Both the position numbers and the translations under genes were made by a program. From Cereibacter_A azotoformans (GTDB lineage: Bacteria > Pseudomonadota > Alphaproteobacteria > Rhodobacterales > Rhodobacteraceae), in the NCBI RefSeq assembly GCF_003050905.1, contig NZ_QAOT01000004.1: 64,000 nucleotides of DNA; one strand, given 5' to 3'. The notes below the pieces were generated by a model. The model saw only the letters and a list, made by a program, of their open reading frames with translations, did no database searches and had not been told where the DNA came from. Of the stretch, positions 24,940 to 33,448 are shown one piece after another. The stretch's first letter is position 1; each line of letters opens with the position of its first letter.

Positions 24940-26124
24940 TCAGCGCACAGTCATCCTTCGCGGCAGGCGGGACAAGACCTCGATGCCGGTGTCCGTCACG
25001 ATCACCGTCTCGGAGGCGCCGACCGTATAGGCGCCATAGCTGCGCAGCGTGGCGGGCAGGTGGAAGACCATGCCCGGCTCCAGGAGCCGGTCCTCGCCCG
25101 AGAAGAGCGACAGGATTGCGCCCTCGCCCCAGTCGGGCGCGAAGGCGGCACCCATCGAATAGCCGATCCGCTTGCGGAAGGCGGCGGTGTAGCCTGCGGC
25201 ATCGATCACCGCCTGCGCGGCCTCGTGCGGGGCCGAGCAGGGCGCGCCCGGGCGCAGCGCCTCCAGCGCGGCCTCCAGCGCGCGCTCGGCCGTGTCCATC
25301 ATCCGTACGGCCTCGGCCGGCGGGGGGCCGATCCAGACGCTGCGCATCAGGGCGGCGTGATAGCGGTCATGGCTCGCCGCGAGTTCGAGGAACACCCCGT
25401 CGCCGGATGCAAGCGTCCGCCGCCGCCAGGTCGCGTGCGGAATGCCCGAGCGCGGCCCCGACGAGACGAGCGGTTCCATCGCCATCGCCTCCGAGCCGGC
25501 GCGGATGGCGGCGCCGATCATGGCGGCGGCCACGTCGTTCTCGCTGACCCCCGCGCGGCAGGCCTCGATCGAGGCGGCGATGGCGGCCTCGGCGTAGCCC
25601 GCGGCCCTGCGGATCGCGACGAGTTCCGCCGGCGACTTGACCGCGCGCAGGCGCTCGGCCACGCCCGAGCCGTCGATCAGCGCCACGCCCGCAAGGGCCG
25701 CGGCGATCCGTTCGGCGAGGGCCTGGCTCACGAACCAGGCGGTGCGCTCCATCGCGAGGCGCCGGAGGCCCAGATCGTGAACGAGGGCCGCCAGCGCGGC
25801 CGCCGGATCCTCGCCATCCTGCCAGGCGCGGATGTCGCCGAGCCAGGTTGCCGCCCGCGCGCCCGTGGTCTCGAGTTGCCGCACGAGAAGGACGGGCGCC
25901 CCCTCGACCGGCACGACCAGCGCCTGAAAGGCGAAGTAGCCCGCCGTCTGCCGCCCGGTCGCCCAGAAGATGTTCTCGGGGCCGGTCAGAACCAGCGCCT
26001 CGGCGCCCAGATCCGCGGTCGCGGTCCGCAGGCGGCGGATGCGGCCGGCGAATTCCTCGGCCGGGAAGACGGCCTCGCGGCCGCGGAGCGGGTCGGCGGA
26101 GGCATCCGCCAGAGCGATCGGCAT
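24940..26124 (-). CDS. M24-family creatinase-like hydrolase lacking metal ligands
   Basis: A 394-residue pita-bread protein (Xaa-Pro peptidase/creatinase superfamily). The N-terminal creatinase domain covers about residues 25-160, the catalytic domain the rest. The metal Asp pair of peptidases is replaced: VFLELAASHDRYHAALMRSVW has Glu and Ala instead of Asp and Asp, and RIGYSMGAAFAPDWGE replaces the GHGIG motif. This pattern is shared with metal-independent creatinase and ectoine hydrolase (DoeA/EutD)-like enzymes. So hydrolysis of a guanidino or cyclic amidine/amide compound, not peptides, is likely. It is followed by an acetamidase gene. Confidence 0.83.
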   Translation of the reverse strand: MPIALADASADPLRGREAVFPAEEFAGRIRRLRTATADLGAEALVLTGPENIFWATGRQTAGYFAFQALVVPVEGAPVLLVRQLETTGARAATWLGDIRAWQDGEDPAAALAALVHDLGLRRLAMERTAWFVSQALAERIAAALAGVALIDGSGVAERLRAVKSPAELVAIRRAAGYAEAAIAASIEACRAGVSENDVAAAMIGAAIRAGSEAMAMEPLVSSGPRSGIPHATWRRRTLASGDGVFLELAASHDRYHAALMRSVWIGPPPAEAVRMMDTAERALEAALEALRPGAPCSAPHEAAQAVIDAAGYTAAFRKRIGYSMGAAFAPDWGEGAILSLFSGEDRLLEPGMVFHLPATLRSYGAYTVGASETVIVTDTGIEVLSRLPRRMTVR

Positions 26125-26127
26125 GGG

Positions 26128-26763
26128 TCAGTCCTTGTCCAGCCAGCCCAGCGTGCGGGCGCGCATGCGTTCGAAATGCACGCTCATGGCCGCCGACGCG
26201 GCGGCGGCGTTGCGACTGGCGATGGCGTCGATCACCGCGATGTGCTCGCGGGCCTGATCGGCAAAGTTGGTGTGGGTGCGGATGATGGTGCTGCGGCGCA
26301 CGATGGCGCGCTGCTCGGACAGCAGTCCCGGCAGCAGCGTCAGCCCCGCGGCCAGCGCCACCGCCCGGTGGAAGGCGCCGTCATCCTGCCAGAAGGTCTC
26401 GAAATCCATCTCCGCACCGCCGAGATAGCGCAGTTGCGCCGCGCGCGCGGCCGCGAGTTCGGGGGTCATGCCGAAGGCGGCCGCCCGCCGGGCGGCGGCG
26501 CGTTCAAGGATCAGGCGCAGCTGGATGATGTCGAGAAGCTGCTCGACCGAGACCCGCCGCACCAGATGCGCGCCGTTGGCCATCCTCTCGATCACCTGCT
26601 CGCGTTCGAGCACCGAAAGGGCCGAGCGCAGCGGCGTGCGCGAGATGCCGAGCCGTTCGGCCAGATCGCGCTCGGTCAGGATCGTGTTGGGCGCGATCCT
26701 CCCCTCGACGATGTCGTCGCGGATGCGGCGGTAGGCGGTCTGCGAAAGGCTTTCGGCGCTCAT
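26128..26763 (-). CDS. GntR-family regulator (FCD type)
   Basis: A 211-residue GntR/FadR-type regulator. The winged helix is at about residues 8-70 (YRRIRDDIVEGRIAPNTILTERDLAERLGISRTPLRSAL region) and the all-helical FCD ligand domain is at about 75-200. It starts inside the stop of the M20 hydrolase gene (ATGA) and ends three bases before the creatinase-like start. It likely senses an acid product of the operon. This is the second GntR gene in a run of eleven co-directional genes. Confidence 0.9.
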   Translation of the reverse strand: MSAESLSQTAYRRIRDDIVEGRIAPNTILTERDLAERLGISRTPLRSALSVLEREQVIERMANGAHLVRRVSVEQLLDIIQLRLILERAAARRAAAFGMTPELAAARAAQLRYLGGAEMDFETFWQDDGAFHRAVALAAGLTLLPGLLSEQRAIVRRSTIIRTHTNFADQAREHIAVIDAIASRNAAAASAAMSVHFERMRARTLGWLDKD

Positions 26764-28037
26764 CCGTCGTTCCCCGACAGGGCCGCAAGGACGGCTTCGA
26801 CCGCGCGCGCAAGATCGGCGGGATCCATGCCTTCGTCCGGGCAGTGGCTGCCGTTCCAGTTGCGGATGAAGACCATGACGCTCTCCCAGCCCGCGGCCGC
26901 GAAGGCCGCCGCATCATGGCCGCCGCCCGAGAGCATCCGCCGCGGACGGTCGCCCCGCCGCGCGGCGCCGCCCGCCACCCAGTCGATCATCGCGGGCGAG
27001 AGGCGCGCGGGCTGGCTGCGGCTCTGGTTGCCCAGATCGAAGCGGATGCCGGGGCGCGCGCGTTCGATCCGGCGGATCTCGTCGCGGAGTGCGAGGTCTG
27101 CCGCCTCGAGCACCGCCACATCCTCCGAGCGCAGGTCGAGGCAGAAGCCGAGCTGGCCCGGAACCTTGGCCATCGCATGGGCGGACGAGGCGGCATCGAC
27201 GCGGCCGAAGGTGACGGTCAGGTCCGATCCGCGCGCCAGAAACCCCTCCCACGCCCGGTCCATGGCCATCACCAGATCGGCGAAGGCCACCACGGCATCG
27301 GCGCGCCCCTCGCGCGGGGCGCCGCCCGAATGGGCCCAGGCGCCCTGCACCTGCGCCGCGCGGTAGCGCAGCCCGCCCCGGATCGCCGAGACGATGCCGT
27401 AGGGCTCGCCCGCCCGATCGAGCACCGGACCCTGCTCGATGTGGAACTCGAGAAAGCGCGCGGGCGCGGGCGGCCCGGCCCGCATCAGCGCATCGGGATC
27501 GAAACCCTGCGCCCGCATGTGATCGGCCAGCGTGCGCCCCGTGTCCGCGCGTCGGGCCTGAAGTTCCTCGGGCAGAAGCCGCCCCAGCGCGGCGCGCGAG
27601 CCGATGTAGGAGACGGGGAACCAGACGCTCTCTTCGGCCCGCGTGACGGTGAGCACGAAATCCGCCTCGGGCGTCACCCGCGCCTCGCGCAGGGCCGCGA
27701 CCAGAGCAAGCGCGGCCGCCACCCCGGCCTGACCGTCGTAGGCGCCGCCCTCGCTGACCGTGTCGAGATGCGATCCGCAGAACAGCGGGGGCAGGGCGGG
27801 GTTGCGCCCCGCCAGACGGGCGAAGAGGTTGCCCGCGTGGTCGCGGCTGACCTCCAGCCCCAGCGCGCGGGCCTCGGCCTCGATCACCGCGTGGGCCTGG
27901 CTTTCAAGGTCCGAGTAGGAGGGGCGGGTCCAGCCCGGCCCGCCCAGCGACAGGGCGTTCACCTTGGTGAGGACGCGCTCGATGGTGCTGCGGATCGTGC
28001 GCGAGACGGCGGTGTCGGCCAAGGGCAGATCAGTCAT
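26760..28037 (-). CDS. M20 Zn-hydrolase, N-carbamoyl-L-amino-acid hydrolase type
   Basis: A 425-residue amidase/hydantoinase/carbamoylase-family metallohydrolase. Metal ligand segments are seen in order: CGSHLDTVSEGGAYDGQAGV (His, Asp), TRAEESVWFP (Glu pair), LEFHIEQGPVLD (His) and the C-terminal GGGHDAAAF (His). The dimerisation lid domain carries QVQGAWAHSGGAPREGRADAV. It cleaves N-carbamoyl-L-amino acids, ureidoglycolate-like compounds or allantoate. It complements the D-specific carbamoylase 13 kb away. It starts inside the stop of the hydroxyacid dehydrogenase gene. Confidence 0.88.
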   Translation of the reverse strand: MTDLPLADTAVSRTIRSTIERVLTKVNALSLGGPGWTRPSYSDLESQAHAVIEAEARALGLEVSRDHAGNLFARLAGRNPALPPLFCGSHLDTVSEGGAYDGQAGVAAALALVAALREARVTPEADFVLTVTRAEESVWFPVSYIGSRAALGRLLPEELQARRADTGRTLADHMRAQGFDPDALMRAGPPAPARFLEFHIEQGPVLDRAGEPYGIVSAIRGGLRYRAAQVQGAWAHSGGAPREGRADAVVAFADLVMAMDRAWEGFLARGSDLTVTFGRVDAASSAHAMAKVPGQLGFCLDLRSEDVAVLEAADLALRDEIRRIERARPGIRFDLGNQSRSQPARLSPAMIDWVAGGAARRGDRPRRMLSGGGHDAAAFAAAGWESVMVFIRNWNGSHCPDEGMDPADLARAVEAVLAALSGNDG

Positions 28038-29020
28038 GCGGTGGCTCCTCCGGCCTCGGGTGCCGCGGCGCGGGTGGCATGGCCCCAGACCTCGGGGTTG
28101 ATCGCGGTGGCGGGCAGCCGCCCGTTCAGCGCCTCGACCACATGCCGCACGGCCTCGAGCGCCACGCGGCGCAGCGCCTCTTCGGTGGTGCCGCCGAGAT
28201 GGGGGGTGAAGACCACATTCCCATGCGCCGCGAGCGGCCCCGTCGGCGCACCTGGCGAGGAGACATCGAGCCCCGCGCCGCCCAGATGGCCCGAGGCCAG
28301 CGCCTCCAGCAGCGCCGCCTCGTCCACGAGGCCCGCGCGGGCCATGTTGATCAGGATGGCCCCCGGCCGCATGGCGGCAAGGGCCGGAGCGTCGATCATG
28401 TGGCGCGTCGCGTCCCGCAGGGGCGTGTGCAGCGAGACGAGATCGGCGCGGGCCAGCCCCTCGTGCAGGCTGCCCACGGCCTCGCCACCCTCGATCCGCG
28501 GCGAGCGCGGGGAATGGACGAGCAGCCGCATGTCGAACGCCTGTGCCAGCATCCGCCCCGTCTCGCGCCCGATGGCGCCCCAGCCGACGATGAGGGCGGT
28601 CCGGCCGCGCAGTTCGTGGAAGCGGGCGGACTCGCGAAAACCTTTTTCACCATCGCGCAGGGCCCGGTCGGCGGCGGGAATGCGGCGGGCCACGGCCAGC
28701 GCGAGCCCCACGGCCAGTTCGGCCACCGAGCGGGCATTGGCGCCGGGCGTGTTGGCGATGATGACGCCGGCACGCGCGGCCGCCTCCTTGTCCACCGGAT
28801 CGTGGCCGGCGCCATGCACCACCACGGCCCTCAGCCGGTCGGCGGCGGCGAAGGCCGCGGCATCGAGGCCCGCGTCGCGCGTGATCACGGCGTCGATGCC
28901 GCGCATGTGGCGCGCCACGGTCGCCATGTCGGGCGCCGGGCAGGGGACGGGCGTGATCCCGGCCTCGCGCAGGGCCGCAAGGCCCGCTTCATGTATGGGT
29001 TGGACGATCAGACAGTTCAT
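28034..29020 (-). CDS. D-2-hydroxyacid dehydrogenase (phosphoglycerate dehydrogenase-like)
   Basis: A 328-residue NAD-dependent D-hydroxyacid dehydrogenase. It has the N-terminal catalytic half-domain, the nucleotide motif ALIVGWGAIGRETG (about residues 142-155), the substrate Arg in INMARAGLVDE (about 235), the Glu replaced by Ser/Pro in DVSSPGAPTGP, and the catalytic His in FTPHLGGTTEEA. The change at the usual DVFExEP Glu is unusual and may lower activity. It starts 14 bases after the GntR gene upstream, so it could be part of one long transcript from the TRAP/oxoprolinase genes. Confidence 0.85.
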   Translation of the reverse strand: MNCLIVQPIHEAGLAALREAGITPVPCPAPDMATVARHMRGIDAVITRDAGLDAAAFAAADRLRAVVVHGAGHDPVDKEAAARAGVIIANTPGANARSVAELAVGLALAVARRIPAADRALRDGEKGFRESARFHELRGRTALIVGWGAIGRETGRMLAQAFDMRLLVHSPRSPRIEGGEAVGSLHEGLARADLVSLHTPLRDATRHMIDAPALAAMRPGAILINMARAGLVDEAALLEALASGHLGGAGLDVSSPGAPTGPLAAHGNVVFTPHLGGTTEEALRRVALEAVRHVVEALNGRLPATAINPEVWGHATRAAAPEAGGATA

Positions 29021-29034
29021 CGGTCACTCGTGGA

Positions 29035-29679
29035 TCATGCGCCGGGCATCGCCTGGTGCAAATGCTGGATCACCGCCTCGCGGGCATGTTCGATATGGAG
29101 ACGCAGGGCGGCCTCGACCCGGTCGGCATCGCCGCCGCGCGCCGCCTCGAGGATCGCCAGATGCTCTTCGCAGCCGTCGCGAAAGCGGTCGGGCAGGCGG
29201 CGATGGTCGAAGATGCAGGTGCGGCGGTGCAGGGCCGCGATGGTCTGCGACACCGCCTGATTGCCGAACTCGCGCCCGAGCAGCTGGTGGAACTCGTGAT
29301 CCGTCTGGCGCTGCAGGTCGGTCACCACCGGATCGGAGGCCATCAGATGCCGCACCTTCGCCTCCATCGCGTCGATCTCGGCCGGCGGCAGCCGCACCGC
29401 CGACCGTGCCGCCAGCGGTTCAAGCTCGAGCCGCAGGAAGAACACCTCCTCGGCGTCGGCCGGGGTCACGCTGCGCACGCAGGTGAAGCGGCCCTCGACC
29501 ACGGCGAGGCCCTCGCTTTCGAGGCGCTTGATCGCCTCGCGCACGGGGGTGCGCGACATGCCGAAGATCTCGCCCAGCGCCGCCTCCTGCAGAAGGTCGC
29601 CGGATCTGAGCACGCCCTGGAAGATCATCGAGATGATGCGCTCGTAGGCCTCGTGGGCGCGGGGTCTGGGGGCGGTCAT
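29035..29679 (-). CDS. GntR-family regulator (FCD type) of the 5-oxoproline block
   Basis: A 214-residue GntR/FadR-like regulator with HTH at about residues 10-70 (YERIISMIFQGVLRSGDLLQEAALGEIFGMSRTPVREA region) and an FCD domain with metal-binding-type His in DHEFHQLLG and CEEHLAILEA. The start ATG 29679 overlaps the pxpC stop (ATGA). It is the best candidate to bind the GGTATACC palindrome in the dctP/pxpA divergent promoter, which is an inference from position and family. Confidence 0.9.
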   Translation of the reverse strand: MTAPRPRAHEAYERIISMIFQGVLRSGDLLQEAALGEIFGMSRTPVREAIKRLESEGLAVVEGRFTCVRSVTPADAEEVFFLRLELEPLAARSAVRLPPAEIDAMEAKVRHLMASDPVVTDLQRQTDHEFHQLLGREFGNQAVSQTIAALHRRTCIFDHRRLPDRFRDGCEEHLAILEAARGGDADRVEAALRLHIEHAREAVIQHLHQAMPGA

Positions 29680-30731
29680 GGGCGGTCCTCCGGCACGGGC
29701 CGCGTCACGGGGCGCACCACTTCGCCCGGCGCGTAAAAGCCACCGACGAGGTCGCAGGACAGGAGGTAGTCGCTGCGCAAGAGGCCCTCGGGCCGGGCCA
29801 CCAGCCCTTCGAGCAGGCGGCGCAGGCGCGCCTGCCGGGCAATCCAGAGATCCTCGCCCTCGCGGGCCGAGATCAGCGCAAAGCGGAACCGCGCGCCCAC
29901 CGGCATCTGCGCAAGCCGCGCCAGATCGACCGAAGCGACGGTTCCGATCTTGGGATAGCCGCCGGTGGTCTGGCTTTCCGCCAGCAGGACGAGCGGCGTC
30001 CCCGAGCCGGGCACCTGCACCGAGCCGGGCACCGTGCCGTCGGACACGATGTCGTGCCCCCGCTCGGCCGGCAGTTCGACACCGCCCAGCACCATCGCCA
30101 TCCGGTCGCGCTGGGGCGTGACGGTGAAGTCGCAGCCGGTGAGGCGGGCGATCACCTCGGGCGCGAAATGATCGTCCTGCGGGCCGAGGATCAGCCGGAT
30201 CGGCCCCGTCTCCCGGAAGGGTGCCGCGGCCTCGAGGCGGAGGCCGGGGCGCAGGCAGGGGGCCTCGGGATTGTCCTCGCCGAGCGGCAGGCGGTCGCCC
30301 GCGCCGAGCGCGCGGCCCCCGACGCCGCTGCGCAGATGGGTCGCGCGCGAGCCGAGCACCTCGGGCGAGGCGATGGCGCCCGAGAAGGCGAGATAGGCCC
30401 AGACCGCGCCCTCGGGCACGCCCACCGTCAGCGTCTCGCCGGGGTTCAGCCGGTGGCTCTCGCCGGGGGAAACGGTGCGGGCGTCGATGCGCAAGGGGCA
30501 GTCGGCGCCCGCGACGGCAAAGCGCACCGGCCGGTCGCAGCGGAACCGGCCCGCGGGCCCGGCAAATTCGAGCGCCGCCGCGCCGGGATCGTTGCCCACC
30601 AGCGCATTGGCCAGCGCCATGGCGGCGCGGTCGATGGGGCCCGCCGGCGACACGCCCATGTGGCGCAGCCCGAAGCGGCCGGCGTCCTGCACCGTCAGCA
30701 TCGGCCCGGCCGTGAGGATCTCGAGGCTCAT
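29676..30731 (-). CDS. pxpC: 5-oxoprolinase subunit C (biotin-dependent carboxyltransferase family)
   Basis: A 351-residue KipA/PxpC-type protein that works with PxpA and PxpB in ATP-dependent opening of 5-oxoproline to glutamate. It has the typical start LEILTAGPMLTVQDAGRFGLRHMGVSPAGP (described; GR.G....G...G) and the C-terminal HDIVSDGTVPGSVQVPGSGTP and AESQTTGGYPKIGTVASVD signatures. Translationally coupled to pxpB upstream (ATGA) and to the GntR gene downstream. Confidence 0.9.
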   Translation of the reverse strand: MSLEILTAGPMLTVQDAGRFGLRHMGVSPAGPIDRAAMALANALVGNDPGAAALEFAGPAGRFRCDRPVRFAVAGADCPLRIDARTVSPGESHRLNPGETLTVGVPEGAVWAYLAFSGAIASPEVLGSRATHLRSGVGGRALGAGDRLPLGEDNPEAPCLRPGLRLEAAAPFRETGPIRLILGPQDDHFAPEVIARLTGCDFTVTPQRDRMAMVLGGVELPAERGHDIVSDGTVPGSVQVPGSGTPLVLLAESQTTGGYPKIGTVASVDLARLAQMPVGARFRFALISAREGEDLWIARQARLRRLLEGLVARPEGLLRSDYLLSCDLVGGFYAPGEVVRPVTRPVPEDRP

Positions 30732-31468
30732 GTGCGGATCTCTTCGGGGGTGACGATCGTCTCGCCCCCGGCGCTGCGGGCCTCGAGGGCGCGCGCCTCG
30801 TCAGGGCCGATCGGATGGAAGCGGATGTGGTCGCCGGCGCGGAACAGGAAAGGCTCGGCCCGGTCGGGGTCGAAGGCGCGCAGCGGCGTCCAGCCGAGGA
30901 AACGCCAGCCCGAGGGGCCGGCGACCGAGTTGATGTTGCCCTGCTGGCCGCCGATGCCGACGGCGCCGCGCGGGATGTTCTGGCGCGGCTTGGGCAGGCG
31001 GGGCGTGTGCAGGATCTCGGGCTGGCCGCCGAGATAGGCAAAGCCGGGCGCAAAGCCGATCATGTACACCCGATAGTCGGTGCCGGAATGGAGGGCGATC
31101 AGCGCGTCCGGGGTCAGGCCCTTCATGCGGGCCATCTCCTCCAGATCCTGCCCCACCTCGCCGCCATAGAGGCAGGGCACGCGCCACAGACGCCCGGCCT
31201 GACCGGGCGAGGGCGGGCGGGAGGCGAGGGCAAGCAGCCGCTCGCCCAGGTCGGCGCTGCGGACAAGCTCGGGGTCGTAGCGCACCAGAAGCGAGCGGTA
31301 GGTGGGCACGATGTCGAGCACACCGGCCAGCGCACCGCTTGCCGAGGCGGCCTCCACCTCGGCCGCGAGCGCGATGATGCGGGCGTTCGCTCCGGCATCG
31401 ACGCTCTCGCCGAACTGGAGCGTCACGGCGCTGTCGCCACAGGGAAGCAGGATCGGGGTCATCGTCAC
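30728..31468 (-). CDS. pxpB: 5-oxoprolinase subunit B (allophanate hydrolase subunit 1 family)
   Basis: A 246-residue KipI/PxpB-type protein, cyclophilin-like. Signatures are FGESVDAGANARI near the start, VPTYRSLLVRYDP (about residues 55-67), VPCLYGGEVGQDLEE and the catalytic-site stretch YMIGFAPGFAYLGGQP with the following LPRLP-like TPRLPKPRQNIPRGAVGIGG. The start is GTG 31468, nine bases after AAGAG; ATG 31462 is equally in frame. It follows the TRAP permease gene by 49 bases in the same direction. Confidence 0.9.
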   Translation of the reverse strand: MTMTPILLPCGDSAVTLQFGESVDAGANARIIALAAEVEAASASGALAGVLDIVPTYRSLLVRYDPELVRSADLGERLLALASRPPSPGQAGRLWRVPCLYGGEVGQDLEEMARMKGLTPDALIALHSGTDYRVYMIGFAPGFAYLGGQPEILHTPRLPKPRQNIPRGAVGIGGQQGNINSVAGPSGWRFLGWTPLRAFDPDRAEPFLFRAGDHIRFHPIGPDEARALEARSAGGETIVTPEEIRT

Positions 31469-31517
31469 GGCGTCACACTCTTTTCGGGATGATCCGCGGC
31501 CGGGGCCGCGGATCCTG

Positions 31518-32819
31518 TCAGTTTCCACGCATCAGCCCGGGCAGGAAGCTGATAATGCCCGGAAAGAGCGCGATCAGCAGCACGAAGCCGGCCATGATGA
31601 TGAAGAAGGGCAGCGTGGCGCGGGTGATGCGGCCCATGCTGTCCCCGGTCAGGCGCTGGATCACGGTCAGGTTGAAGCCCACCGGCGGCGTGATCTGCGC
31701 CATCTCGACCACGATCACGAGGAAGATGCCGAACCAGACCTTGTCGTAGCCCGCGGCGATGGCCAGCGGCAGGGTGATCGGCAGCGTCATGACGATGATG
31801 CCAAGCCCCTCCATCACCGTGCCCAGCAGGACGTAGAAGACCAGCAGCACAAGGATCAGCAGCAGGGGCGGCATCCCCCAGCTCTGGATCTCGGTCGCGA
31901 TGAAGCGCGGCACGCCCAGATAGCCGATCACGGTCGAGAGGAAGATCGCCCCGATCATGATGAGCCCGATCATGGCGCAGCTCTCGGCCGCCTGCCGCGC
32001 CGCCTCGATCAGCCCCCGCAGCGTGAGCGTGCGCTGCGCAAAGCCGATGATCATCGAGACGACGACGCCCACGGTGGCGGCCTCGGTCGGAGAGGCGATC
32101 CCGCCATACATCGAGCCGATGACCCCCGCGATCAGCAGCAGGAGCGGGCCGAGATCCTTCAGCGCCACCATCTTCTCGCGCAGGCTGGTGCGCGCGGGCG
32201 TCTCGCCGAGCAGCGCCGGGTTGAGCCACGAGCGGATCGCGAGATAGCCCATGTAGGCGCCCGCCAGCATCAGCCCCGGCACGATGCCGGCGATGAAGAG
32301 CCGCAGGATCGACTCCTCGGCCATCACCCCGTAGATGATCATGATGGTCGAGGGCGGGATCAGGAAGCCCAGCGTGCCCGCCCCGGCCAGGCTGCCGGTC
32401 ACCAGATCGCGGTTGTAGCCGCGGTCGATCAGCTCCTTGGCGGTGATGCGCCCGACGGTGGCCGTCGTGGCCGCCGACGAGCCGCAGACCGAGGCGAACA
32501 TGGTGCAGCCCAGCACCGTCAGGTGCGTCAGCCGTCCCGGCACCCGGCGCAGCCAGGGCGACAGCCCCGAGAACAGCGCCTCCGAGATCCGGGTGCGGAA
32601 AAGGATCTCGGCCATCAGGATGAAGAGCGGCAGGGCGAGCAGCTCGGGCGAGACCACAACGTTGTAGGTCTGCTGGGCGAGCAGCTTCAGGCCCGGCATG
32701 TTGGGCCGGAAGAGGGCGAGCAGGCCCGCTCCGGTGCCGATGAGGCCCATCCCGATCCAGAGGCCGCTGCCCAGAAGCAGCGTGATCAGTCCGAGCAGGG
32801 TGGCGATGACCTTTCCCAT
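31518..32819 (-). CDS. TRAP transporter large permease (DctM type)
   Basis: A 433-residue inner-membrane protein with about twelve hydrophobic segments. The TRAP signatures include SPELLALPLFILMAEIL, VCGSSAATTATVGRITAKEL, AGAGTLGFLIPPSTIMIIYG and the C-terminal EMAQITPPVGFNLTVIQ. It is the ion-coupled channel subunit, working with DctQ and DctP next door. From context the substrate is probably 5-oxoproline or a related cyclic amide or keto acid. Confidence 0.92.
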   Translation of the reverse strand: MGKVIATLLGLITLLLGSGLWIGMGLIGTGAGLLALFRPNMPGLKLLAQQTYNVVVSPELLALPLFILMAEILFRTRISEALFSGLSPWLRRVPGRLTHLTVLGCTMFASVCGSSAATTATVGRITAKELIDRGYNRDLVTGSLAGAGTLGFLIPPSTIMIIYGVMAEESILRLFIAGIVPGLMLAGAYMGYLAIRSWLNPALLGETPARTSLREKMVALKDLGPLLLLIAGVIGSMYGGIASPTEAATVGVVVSMIIGFAQRTLTLRGLIEAARQAAESCAMIGLIMIGAIFLSTVIGYLGVPRFIATEIQSWGMPPLLLILVLLVFYVLLGTVMEGLGIIVMTLPITLPLAIAAGYDKVWFGIFLVIVVEMAQITPPVGFNLTVIQRLTGDSMGRITRATLPFFIIMAGFVLLIALFPGIISFLPGLMRGN

Positions 32820-32828
32820 CCGGCGCTC

Positions 32829-33362
32829 CTAGTCCAGGCCCGGGCCGACCGAGACCGCCTCGCCGCGCAGCAGCCGCAGGATCTGCGCCAGGCATTGCAG
32901 GGTGAGGAGGGCCGCGCCGGTGGCGAGGGCCGCCTGCGGATAGACGAGCGGAACGCGAAACGAGGTCGCCGCGGTCGAGCCGCGCTGGCCCGAGAGCCAG
33001 GCCATCTCGGCCAGCGCCCAGGTCAGATAGACGCAGATCCCGAGACCCACGAGGCAGGCGGCGAACTCCAGAACCCGCGCCACGGCGCGCGGCAGCGCCT
33101 CGAGCATGGCCGTGACGCGGACGTGGCTGCCGCCCTTGAGGGCGCTTCCGCTGGCCAGCAGGAAGCAGGTCCCCATGAAATAGCCCGCAAGGTCCCAGGA
33201 GAAGTGGATGGAATGGCTGAAGAGGTTGCGCGACAGGATCTCGGCCGCGATGAGGCCTAGGATGCCCAGCAGGCTGAGAGCGCCGAGATAGCCTCCGACA
33301 TCGGTCAGCGCGTCGATGGCCGCCAGCGTCCTTCGGAAGCGGTGGGAGGAGGGAGATGTCAT
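32829..33362 (-). CDS. TRAP transporter small permease (DctQ type)
   Basis: A 177-residue membrane protein with four hydrophobic segments. The DctQ pattern is seen in AAEILSRNLFSHSIHFSWDLAGYFMG and GSALKGGSHVRVTAMLEALP (the GG.HVRV motif). The start ATG 33362 gives the expected family length. It lies 9 bases upstream of dctM and about 86 bases after dctP, with a stem-loop in that gap. Confidence 0.9.
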   Translation of the reverse strand: MTSPSSHRFRRTLAAIDALTDVGGYLGALSLLGILGLIAAEILSRNLFSHSIHFSWDLAGYFMGTCFLLASGSALKGGSHVRVTAMLEALPRAVARVLEFAACLVGLGICVYLTWALAEMAWLSGQRGSTAATSFRVPLVYPQAALATGAALLTLQCLAQILRLLRGEAVSVGPGLD

Positions 33363-33413
33363 GGTGCTGTGCCGTCCGACGAAGGGAGGAGGGCCCGGAA
33401 ACCGGGGCGTGTG

Positions 33414-33437
33414 CGGCCGGACCCCTTGGCCCGGCCG
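33414..33437 (-). other. Intercistronic stem-loop between dctP and dctQ
   Basis: CGGCCGG (33414-33420) pairs with CCGGCCG (33431-33437) across a 10-base loop, without a T run. Like the hairpin after the ABC binding-protein gene, it may raise the yield of the periplasmic protein relative to the permeases. Confidence 0.5.
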
Positions 33438-33448
33438 GTCGGAGCCAC

